A stretch of 64,000 nucleotides of DNA, taken from assembly GCA_019448385.1 (NCBI GenBank), contig JAGTXO010000001.1:1178001-1242000 (forward strand), given 5' to 3'. Under the pieces are notes generated by a model. The model was not told the DNA's origin. It saw nothing but the letters and a program-made list of their open reading frames with translations, and made no database searches. This DNA is from Diacronema lutheri. Lineage: Eukaryota > Haptophyta > Pavlovophyceae > Pavlovales > Pavlovaceae. Below are positions 43,652 through 51,201 of the stretch, piece by piece. Position 1 is the stretch's first letter. Each line of letters begins with the position of its first letter. The translations under genes were made by a program, and so were the position numbers.

Positions 43652-44884
43652 ATGCGGACTGTGATGCCCACATCGCTGATAATGGGTATATTGCTGGTGT
43701 CCCCGGCCACGACCGGGCAGACCAACGTGAGCGAGGCGCTAACGGACGTGCACCTCACACCGGTGAGCCGCGACCACGCGTGTGGCCGGCTGCTTGGCAC
43801 CTTCGAGCGGCTCGAGACGTGCGCGGTGGCGGTGCTCGGCGCGCAGGGGGCGCGCGCCGCGCTGGGCTGGTCCGCGCAGGCGGGCTTTTGCACGGCGTGC
43901 TCGTCGGCCGATCTGGCGCACCTGAGCAGAATACATGGGTATAGCGTGTACCGCGTGGAGCGCGCGCCCCGCGCGCCGCCTTTGCCGCCGTCGTCGCCGC
44001 CTCGCGGCGCGCCGCGGCCGTCGCCGTCGGCCCGCAGCCCGCCTTCGCCGCAGCTGCCGCTCCGGCGCGACTACGGCCAGTTCGCGCGCAAGGCCGCGTG
44101 CGGAACGGTCATTGCACGTGACGTGCCGAGCCCCGCGCATTGCCAAGCGCTCGTGCTACGAGACGGCGCCAAGCGCTTCCCCTACTTCGCGTACTCGCCG
44201 CGCGCGCGCAGCTGCTCAGCGTGCACGCGCGAGCAGCAACAGGCACGCGCGCACGACGGCGCCTTCGACCTGTACCGCACAGTGTTGCAATCGCCGCCGC
44301 CCGCCTCGCCGCCGCCAAAGCCTCCGCCGCTCCCCGCCTCACCCGCTCCGCCACCGCAGCCGCCGCTGCCGCCGTTTGCGCCGCCTCCACTCGCACCGCC
44401 GAGCCCACCGGCGCCGCCGTCGCCTCCCGGCCTCGGCCACAGCGTCCGCTTTCGCGGCCGCGCGTGCGGCAACAGCCGGACGGGCTTCACGTGGTCCCGC
44501 TGGACCGCCGCTGACTGCGCCAAGTGGGTGTCCGCCACTTTCCGCGATGCACAATTTTTTGCCTACTCGCCGTCGGCGCGCATGTGCTTCGCGTGCACGC
44601 TGCGCGACGTGCAACGGATGCAGGTGCACGCGCACTATAACATCTATGCGCTCGACGCGCACGGACCAGACGGCGCGCTCATTGCGCTCTCTGCTGTGGC
44701 CGCCGCCGGCCGAGGCGCCGAACCGCAAGCGCCCGTGCGGCCGTGGCGCGGCGCGTCGGCCATCGCGCTCGGAATTGGAGCGCTGCTGTCTACGCCGCTC
44801 CTCGTGGCAGCTATCAGCGCGCTGCGCGCCCGGCGCGTCGCGCACGCCGATTGCGACATGAGCAGGCAACCGCCCCTGCTCTAA
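43652..44884 (+). CDS. Secreted/membrane protein with three Cys-rich modules and Pro-rich linkers
   Basis: A single-exon 410-residue protein from the ATG at 43652 (an upstream in-frame ATG at 43583 also exists). It has a signal peptide (MPTSLIMGILLVSPATTG), then three ~60-residue modules starting ACGRLLG, ACGTVIA and ACGNSRT. Each has four conserved cysteines in a C-G...C...C.AC layout and ends with a Tyr-containing strand (YSVYRV, DLYRT, NIYAL). Modules are separated by Pro/Ser linkers like those of hydroxyproline-rich algal surface proteins. A transmembrane helix near the C-terminus (AIALGIGALLSTPLLVAAI) is followed by a short basic tail. The modules resemble PAN/apple domains only loosely. 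Probable cell-surface or scale/matrix protein. It is divergent from the crotonase gene across 85 bp. Confidence 0.72.
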   Translation: MRTVMPTSLIMGILLVSPATTGQTNVSEALTDVHLTPVSRDHACGRLLGTFERLETCAVAVLGAQGARAALGWSAQAGFCTACSSADLAHLSRIHGYSVYRVERAPRAPPLPPSSPPRGAPRPSPSARSPPSPQLPLRRDYGQFARKAACGTVIARDVPSPAHCQALVLRDGAKRFPYFAYSPRARSCSACTREQQQARAHDGAFDLYRTVLQSPPPASPPPKPPPLPASPAPPPQPPLPPFAPPPLAPPSPPAPPSPPGLGHSVRFRGRACGNSRTGFTWSRWTAADCAKWVSATFRDAQFFAYSPSARMCFACTLRDVQRMQVHAHYNIYALDAHGPDGALIALSAVAAAGRGAEPQAPVRPWRGASAIALGIGALLSTPLLVAAISALRARRVAHADCDMSRQPPLL

Positions 44885-45012
44885 TCGCTGCGACTTTGTC
44901 CAGCTGTTTTGAGTTCTGACCTCCGCTGTCACCGAGGGAGGGGTGGTGGCGTCAGGGCGCTTTTGCGCAAACTTCACACGCGCGCGCCGACTCGACTGCT
45001 CGTTGCTCGAGT

Positions 45013-46996
45013 CTTGAATCATCTTGACTCTCGACGCGGTCTTTGCGACGCGCTTCGACATCTCCAACCGCGTCTTCGACTACGCCGGGCGCGAGCGGCC
45101 GCCGGCCGATCTGCCGTGGCACGCGCGGCGCTCGTGGGTTGGCCTCGCGCCGCTGCCGCGCGTGCCGCTCCCGGGCCGGCAGCCCGTCAAGTCGGTGGTG
45201 ACAGATGGCGTCGCCGTGCACGCCGTCGGGACCGTCCTCGTGCCGAAGGCGCAGGCGCCGGCCGGCGGCTCGGGCGTCCTGCACCGCTGGCGCCGGCCGG
45301 ACGGGCGCATCGCCGTCGCGCTCGGCTCCGAGCTGCGGCGGGCGATCGACGTCGAGGCGGCGGTCGTCGTCGCGGCCGACCCGAACATGGGCAACATCAC
45401 CACCTACTCTGCGCACGTCGGGCGGGCGGCCGTCTGGCGGCAGTTCACGCAGCGCGCGCGCGCGCGCGCCGCGGGCTTTGCGCGCGAGACGGCCAAGACC
45501 AACGCGGCGCGGCGGCGCGTGCGCACCGACGGGCGCGGCGGTGAGTTCAGCGTGGAGGCGGACGAGGCGCGGCTTGGCGAGGCGCACAGCGCCAAGGTGC
45601 TCGGCGAGGGCAAATACATCGCCTTCCACCGCGAGAGCGCGCGGGTGCGCGAGCGCGCCGCCGAGCACGTGTACGACGCGCCGGCGCGCCGGAAGGAGCG
45701 CTGGCGGCGCGACAGCGGCGGGCGGTCCAACGCGGCGCGCGTCGCCGAGGCGCTCATCGCGGCGCACTGCGTCGACGGCGTGACGCGCGACCGGCTGCTC
45801 GTGTGCGTGGGCAAGTGGCTGCGCGACCACAAGGGCGCGCAGCCCAAGGGCGCGCCGCCCGCCTTCCAGGTGGGGCTGCTGCGCGAGCTGCGGCGGCGCG
45901 GCGTCGCGGCCGTCTTCGTGCCCGAGCCGTACACGTCGATGCACTGCTCGATGCCGCGGCTCGCCAAGGGCGGCAGGCTGCAGCGCTGCGGCGCGGAGCT
46001 CGCGCAGAACCCGCGCCTGCCCGTGGCAAAGGGCGGCACGCGCACGGTGCACGCGCTCGTCATCTGCCCGGCGTGCAACGGCGGCAAGAAGCCCGTGCAC
46101 CGCGACTACAACGCCGCGCGCAACATCTTCTACGACGTGCACGACATGGCGGCGCACGCGGCCGGGCGCGACACCACGTCGACGCCTGAGCGCTTTGCCC
46201 TCGTGCTCGCCTGGTGGGCGCGCGGCGAGGTGTGGGAGCGTGAGGAGCGCATGGTGCACGGCGAGGGCGACGACTGCGACGACGAGTGCGACGGCGACGA
46301 CGAGGGCGACGACGAGGGCGACGACGACGACGACGACGACGGCAGCGGCGACGGCGGCGGCGGCGAGGGCGACGGCGACGGCGACGGCGACGGAGGCGGC
46401 GGCGGCGACGACGACGATGACGGCGGGGGAGGCGGCGGCGGCGACGGCGGTGGCGACGACGGCGGCGGGCGCGGCGACGGTGGCGGCGGCGGCTCTCGCG
46501 CCCGCACCCCCGCCCGCGGAGCTGCCAGCGCCAGTGCCGGCGGCGGCAGCGCGCGCGGGCCGAAGCGCGGCCGGCGTTGACGCACGGCCGAGCCGCGCAG
46601 CGGTCGACGCTTTGCGGGCTCTGCCCAGGTCGCGCGCGGCTGGCGACGCGTACCGCATTCGGCACGCCCGTGCACGCCGCCACCCGTGGCCGAGCGCGCC
46701 GCACCAGCCGGCCCGCTCCAACCGCCGTGCGGATCACGGACGCTCGCTACGGCTCGTCGGCGCGCGTCACCTGCGCCGGCGGCCACGGCGCCGTCTGCTC
46801 CGGCCTCGTCGCGAGCAGCCCGACCGCTGCTCGCCGCCCGCACGCCGCCGCAGCAACGCTGCGCGTCGTGCTCCCCCGCTCGCCAAACGCGAAGAGCTCC
46901 CTCACAAGGACGTCCTTCCGAACGGCCCGCGCTGCACTCGGGGCGCGATCGTGCCCCTGATCGGATTTGGCTTGACCATCTATACTTGACTCTCGA
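45013..46996 (+). mobile_element. Possible Fanzor-bearing insertion, ends uncertain
   Basis: The Fanzor frame is bracketed by imperfect direct repeats: CTTGAATCATCTTGACTCTCGA at 45013-45034 and a version with a 4-bp insertion at 46971-46996, sharing CTTGACTCTCGA exactly. The right copy sits just upstream of the next gene. No terminal inverted repeats or second transposition gene were found. About 390 bp of non-coding GC-rich DNA after the ORF is where Fanzor guide RNAs usually lie, but I cannot identify one. Confidence 0.35.
45024..46580 (+). CDS. Fanzor (TnpB-like RNA-guided nuclease homologue), N-terminally incomplete
   Basis: An open frame of 518 codons that starts right after a stop at 45015 and has no ATG before the RuvC core. 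It begins at a region equivalent to the middle of Fanzor proteins. The Fanzor hallmark TDGV (VVTDGVAVHAV, ~61) precedes RuvC-I VVVAADPNMGNI (Asp ~119). RuvC-II is VFVPEPYTSMHC (Glu ~301). A zinc-ribbon-like set of cysteines follows (~308, 322, 348, 351), then RuvC-III HRDYNAARNI (Asp ~361). All three acidic catalytic positions are retained. The tail is a ~80-residue Asp/Gly low-complexity run ending in a basic GPKRGRR, a possible nuclear signal. Fanzors are eukaryotic TnpB relatives that use a transposon-encoded guide RNA. The missing N-terminal part suggests a decayed copy or an undetected upstream exon. Confidence 0.8.
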   Translation: MTLDAVFATRFDISNRVFDYAGRERPPADLPWHARRSWVGLAPLPRVPLPGRQPVKSVVTDGVAVHAVGTVLVPKAQAPAGGSGVLHRWRRPDGRIAVALGSELRRAIDVEAAVVVAADPNMGNITTYSAHVGRAAVWRQFTQRARARAAGFARETAKTNAARRRVRTDGRGGEFSVEADEARLGEAHSAKVLGEGKYIAFHRESARVRERAAEHVYDAPARRKERWRRDSGGRSNAARVAEALIAAHCVDGVTRDRLLVCVGKWLRDHKGAQPKGAPPAFQVGLLRELRRRGVAAVFVPEPYTSMHCSMPRLAKGGRLQRCGAELAQNPRLPVAKGGTRTVHALVICPACNGGKKPVHRDYNAARNIFYDVHDMAAHAAGRDTTSTPERFALVLAWWARGEVWEREERMVHGEGDDCDDECDGDDEGDDEGDDDDDDDGSGDGGGGEGDGDGDGDGGGGGDDDDDGGGGGGGDGGGDDGGGRGDGGGGGSRARTPARGAASASAGGGSARGPKRGRR

Positions 46997-47040
46997 GTCT
47001 GCAGTCCTCTCGGCTCTCGAGTCAAACCGTGAAGTCTTCA
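46581..47040. other. Non-coding region downstream of the Fanzor
   Basis: These 460 bp contain no supported gene. The end (46971-47024) holds the right direct repeat and two CTCTCGAGTC copies. The NAD(P)-binding gene starts immediately after, so part of this must be its promoter. Confidence 0.45.
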
Positions 47041-47874
47041 ATGTCGAGCGCGCTCGCGGCTATCGTGCTTGGGCTCTTGGGAGCGACGAGCCCGTCGCGG
47101 CTTGGCCGGCGTGAATTCGCGTCAATTGTCGGCGCGGGCGGCTCAATCGCCGTGCTCGGTGGCGACGCGCGCGTCGCGCACGCCGCGAGCAAGAGCGTGT
47201 TCGTCGCGGGTGCGACGGGCCAGACTGGCCGGCTCGTGACGCGCCTGCTCTGCGAGCGGGGCGGAGTGGCCGTGGTGGCGGGCGCGCGCAACGAGGCCAA
47301 GGCGCGTGACCTCGGGCTGCTGTGCGCGAGCATTAAGCACCTTGACGTGGGCGAGTCGATCGAGGCAATCGCGGCGTCTCTTGCTGGCGCGGAGTGCGTT
47401 GTCTGCGCGCTCGGCTTCGTGCCTGGAAACCCGCTCAAGATGGGCGAGGCGGCGCACCTCGTCGACAACGTCGGCACGTGCAAGCTCATCGACGCGTGCA
47501 AGATGGCCAACGTTCAGCAGTTTGTGCTCGTCAGCTCGATCCTGACCGCAGGCCGCAAGTGGGGCCAGGAGAACTCACCGGGTTTCCGGATCACCAACGC
47601 TTTCGGCGGCGTGCTCGACGAGAAGCTCGTTGCCGAGGACCATCTCAAGGCCAGCGGCCTGGGCTACGTGATTGTGCGACCCGCCGGCTTGCGCAACGAC
47701 GTCGGCGGCGAGATCACGATCAGCGGCGAGAACACGCTCAACTCGGGCGAGGTCGCGCGCTCGAACGTGGCACGCGTGTGCGTTGAGGCGGCGCTCGCGA
47801 GCCCCGCGCTCAAGAAGGTTGTCGAGCTGGTCGAGACAGAGAAGGGCACGCCTTCGGAGCAGTGGTTCGCCTGA
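47041..47874 (+). CDS. Atypical SDR / NmrA-like NAD(P)-binding protein, plastid
   Basis: A single-exon 277-residue protein. The leader contains a twin-arginine motif and a hydrophobic stretch ending AHA (LGRREFASIVGAGGS, then ARVAHA), which looks like a thylakoid-lumen Tat signal after a short plastid presequence. The Rossmann fold begins with VFVAGATGQTGRLV. Further on are CVVCALGFVPG, FVLVSSILTAG, and VIVRPAGL, typical of the atypical short-chain dehydrogenase group that includes Tic62-like proteins. The classical YxxxK catalytic pair is not evident, so it may be an NAD(P)H sensor or isomerase rather than a dehydrogenase. ATG 47041 is the first ATG in frame. Confidence 0.82.
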   Translation: MSSALAAIVLGLLGATSPSRLGRREFASIVGAGGSIAVLGGDARVAHAASKSVFVAGATGQTGRLVTRLLCERGGVAVVAGARNEAKARDLGLLCASIKHLDVGESIEAIAASLAGAECVVCALGFVPGNPLKMGEAAHLVDNVGTCKLIDACKMANVQQFVLVSSILTAGRKWGQENSPGFRITNAFGGVLDEKLVAEDHLKASGLGYVIVRPAGLRNDVGGEITISGENTLNSGEVARSNVARVCVEAALASPALKKVVELVETEKGTPSEQWFA

Positions 47875-47924
47875 TCTGAGCGGGCGCGATGCCGCGAGGC
47901 GGACCTGAATGAATCTGCGGCGAA

Positions 47925-49880
47925 ATGTGTTCTGAGTGGAGACACGGAAGTCCCACACACGCCTGTACTTCTCGGCAACGGCCGGGGGACCGGCCCGCGT
48001 GTGCTGCGCGACGCATGGGCGGTGAACTGCACCTGGCCCTCGAGGGCCAGGAGCAGCACGGCATACGAATCACGGGATCGACGAGCCTCTCCTACGTCCG
48101 CACCAACTTTCCAGTCCCCTTGGGCTACATCTTTGGCGTCCCGCAGCGCCTGGAGGACAGGTTCAAGGCGACGGACTTCCTGCCGCTCATGCTGCTGCGC
48201 GCGGAGGACTGTCTACAGGGGAAGCTCGGCAGCACGAACGCGCCCGCAAACCTGAAGGCGGAGCGCGACCGGATGGAGTACGAGATTGCGCAGCTCCGCG
48301 AGGCGTTCGCGCGCGCCAGGGACGAGCACGCGTCCAAGGTGAGTGGCTTGGTCGCGCGCTCTGACGAGCTCGGGCGCGAGGCCGAGTCGCTTCGCGCGCG
48401 CGCTCACCACGCCGACGTGCTCGAAGGTGAGCTCAAGGCCCTGCGCGAGCAGATGAGGTGCGCTCGCCGCGCTACATCCGGGCCCCTCCGCCTTGCCTCT
48501 GCTGTCAGCGCGCGCGCGCGCGCGCGTGCGCACACTCCCACTGAACGAGCGCCCTGACCACTGCGCGCTTTGGCTGGTCGCAGCCTGGTGGAGGAGGAGA
48601 GCAAGGGGCACAAGCTGGCCGCGCAGCGCGAAAATCACGAGCTCATCGCGCAGCTTGCGAACGCGAATCGCGAATCAGCTGACGCGAAGGCCGCCGTGCA
48701 GCGCGCAACGAGCGACGCATTGTCGTTGCGTGAGCAGCTCGCGGCCGCGGCGACCGGCCAGCAGGCGCGCTTGTCCGCAACGCAGGGCGAGCGGCGGCTC
48801 CTCGCGGCCAAGTGCGCCGCCCTCGCGCGCGTGGTCTCCGCCACGCGCGCAGCGCACGCGCGGCTGCGCGCAGATGCGCACCGGCTGCTCGCAGAGGCGG
48901 CGCGCGCGACCGCGCTCGGCTCGGCAGACGCGGTGCGCACCGTCTCGGGTGCATGCGCGCTCCAGCTGCGCGCGGCGGACGCGGCCAAGGGCGCCGAGCG
49001 GCAGGCGGCCGCCGCGCGCTCAGACTATATACAGGTACGCGCCGAGTGCGACAAGGCGCGCGCCCAGTGCGACGAGCTGCGCGCGGAGCTTAAGCGAGCA
49101 AAGGCGGAGCGGCGGCAGCAAAGCGCGGACGTGCGGCGCAAGGAGAGCTCGGCGTCCTTGGAGAACGCGCGCCTTGCCGCCGAGCTGGTCGCGGCCAGGG
49201 AGCTCGCTGGCGCACGTGAGAGGGAGGCGCGCAAGGCGCGGGCGGACGCGGAAGCGCACCGCCTCGCGGCCAGCGAGCGCGAGCGCGCCGCGAGGGAGGA
49301 GGCGGCGACGCTGGGCGCGCAGCTGCGCGAGAGCGAGTCGCGCGTGGCGGCGCTCGATGGCTCGGCGAGCGCGGCGCGTGCGATGGCGGATGCGGCGCGG
49401 CAGGCGCAGATGGAGGTCGAGGCGGCATGGGAAGAGGTTGGCGGGCGGCGGCCCATCACGTTTGCTGAGTACATCGAGCTGCGGCGCGAGGTGCAGCAGC
49501 TCGCACACGCGGGCCGCGAGTTCTTCGTCTCGCCCGAGTCGGGCAGGCAGCAGGCCGCCTTCCTGACGCACGTCGCGCGCGTCGAGACGATGCTCACCGC
49601 CGCGCGCGACGGGCCCGCGCTCACGCGCGCGGCGGCCGCGTCGGGCGTGCTTCCAATCACGCAGTCGAAGGGGCTGCTCTCGCGCGCCGCTTCAGTCGCG
49701 AACGTCAGCGCCGGCGCGCCATCTCGCGAGCGCCCGTCGCCCGAGCCGACTGCGCTTGCCTCCCAACGGCGCAATTCGGTCGGCGTCGTGAGCGCGCTTG
49801 GCGCGGGCTCGCACGTGCACCAAATGCAAGGGCTGCGCGCCAAGCGGCAGCAGCTCAAGGCGCCTGCGGGCCTGAGGTGA
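47925..49880 (+). CDS. Coiled-coil protein, function unknown
   Basis: Exons are 47925-48457 and 48584-49880. The phase-2 intron 48458-48583 (GAG|GTGCGC...GTCGCAG) joins LREQM to SLVEEESKG and continues the heptads, giving 609 residues. A ~70-residue N-terminal globular part (SYVRTNFPVPLGYIFGVPQR) precedes a coiled coil spanning about residues 90-470, and a Ser/Ala-rich tail follows. The start may instead be ATG 48015. The gene lies 50 bp after the NAD(P)-binding gene. No family is recognised. Confidence 0.65.
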
Positions 49881-49940
49881 TGCCAGTTAGAACAGGGGGG
49901 GAGCCGGAGGGGAAGGGGGGTTTCTTCCCGTGCACCGGTC

Positions 49941-50589
49941 CTATCGCACCTGTGACGCCCATTTGACGTTCACGTACCACAGCCAAATGAACACGGCGGC
50001 CAAAGAGATGACCGTGATGGACATCGCAGCAGCCTGGTAGAGCTGGAACTGCACCCACGCGAGGAGCGCCAGGTTGAGCAAGAAGCACGGGACGCCCGTC
50101 TTGAAGGCCGAGAACGCCCTCCGCCAGTCCGCCTCGCAGCGGCTGTTCCAAGCGATGATGTCAAAGGCGCGATGGTGCGTGGTGCGGTAATTGAGTATGT
50201 ACACCATGATCAGCGAGCATAGCACCTGCAGTGTCGCGCAAAGCGCGCCCATCGCCGGTCAGCCGAGCTGGTGTGCAGCGCCGAGCCTTGCATGCGCGAG
50301 ACTTGAGGCGCGCGCGCACCATCGAAAACATCATGAGCGCAATCACTGTCGCGGCCATCGTGCCGAATGCAAACATGAGGACCTGCGGGTGGCCCGGTAC
50401 GATGTTCAGCTCGACGATCGAGACCATCGCGAAGCCTCCGATCAGAGCAGATAGATTGGAGATCGCCTTCAGCTGCTGCACCTTCTCGTCGACAAGTCGG
50501 ACCTCCATGGTCGCGTCGTGGCTCGACTTGCCGATGGCAGTGTCCAGGGCAGTCAGACCCAGCGCGGCTGCGGTGCCGAGCGAGGCCAT
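49941..50589 (-). CDS. ORAI-like store-operated calcium channel subunit
   Basis: Exons (minus) are 50589-50320 and 50225-49941. The phase-0 intron 50226-50319 (ATG|GTGCGC...CTGCAG) restores helix M2. The product is 184 residues with four hydrophobic helices. M1, KAISNLSALIGGFAMVSIVE, aligns with animal ORAI1 from the pore-lining basic segment to the selectivity-filter glutamate (Glu ~60 here). The equivalent of ORAI1 Arg91 is Asn. M4 contains LLNLALLAWVQF. The protein is shorter than animal ORAI, lacking long termini. No STIM partner gene is in the window. Expected role: Ca2+ entry across the plasma membrane. The start is conserved with a short N-terminal helix. Confidence 0.82.
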
Positions 50590-50700
50590 GGCCCACGACG
50601 CGCCCCTTCGGGCCCCAGGTCTTGTAGTTCGACGCGGCGGTCAGGAGGCAGCCATGCTGCGTGGATCCTGCGCCTTGCGCTTTGGCACGGGGGAGCCACA
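50590..50700. promoter_or_regulatory. 111-bp divergent promoter, ORAI-like / small basic protein
   Basis: The two start codons are 111 bp apart on opposite strands. No distinct motif is seen. Confidence 0.35.
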
Positions 50701-51201
50701 ATGGTGAAGCGCCGAGCGGCGCGCTCGCGGGGCGAGCGGGACGACGGCTCGCACGCCAAGCCGGACAAGGAGATGCGCCTTGTCGGAGCGCTGCTTCAGC
50801 CCACCTCGCATCATTACAACGGGCAGGGCGTGGTGCGGCCTTCGGCATGCATCCCTCTGCACGCCGACGACTTTGAACTCCACTGGCGTCAGCTGTGGTC
50901 GATGCACGTCAACTTTGGCACGTCCAAATCACACAAGAAGCTGACGAAGAAGGCGGGGAGGCAGGCGATGGCGGCGAGCGCGGCGCAGTACGGCTCGGTC
51001 GCAGTTCAACGCGGCGCAGTTATCGTACGACCGACTGAGCGCAGACCCGCGCACATTGCGTCCGTTGCGTCCCGCCCGCGCGCGGCGGCAGCGGTCGTGA
51101 GCGACCTGGCGCTGCAACAGAGGAAGCGCGCCATCATGGGCTCAAAGGCCGCGCTGCTCCTTGCGGGCGCAGGGTCGGGTGGGAGTGATGGGACGCCGTG
51201 A
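50701..51201 (+). CDS. Small basic hypothetical protein
   Basis: A single-exon 166-residue frame starting at ATG 50701 with a very basic N-terminus (MVKRRAARSRGERDD). A less biased middle (HADDFELHWRQLWSMHVNF) is followed by a Lys-rich GTSKSHKKLTKKAGR and an Ala-rich tail. Composition suggests an RNA- or ribosome-associated nuclear protein, but no family is recognised. Its last 60 bp overlap the terminal exon of NBS1 on the other strand. The alternative is that only part of this frame is coding. Confidence 0.5.
   Translation: MVKRRAARSRGERDDGSHAKPDKEMRLVGALLQPTSHHYNGQGVVRPSACIPLHADDFELHWRQLWSMHVNFGTSKSHKKLTKKAGRQAMAASAAQYGSVAVQRGAVIVRPTERRPAHIASVASRPRAAAAVVSDLALQQRKRAIMGSKAALLLAGAGSGGSDGTP

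Noticed and set aside
46255-46500. A microsatellite insertion interrupting the Fanzor
   Set aside because: The GAC/GGC run stays in frame and continues to a basic C-terminus, so it is more simply a low-complexity protein tail.
45024-46580. Bacterial TnpB contamination instead of a eukaryotic Fanzor
   Set aside because: The TDGV motif is typical of Fanzor, base composition matches the neighbours, and both flanking genes are eukaryotic and plastid- or surface-directed.
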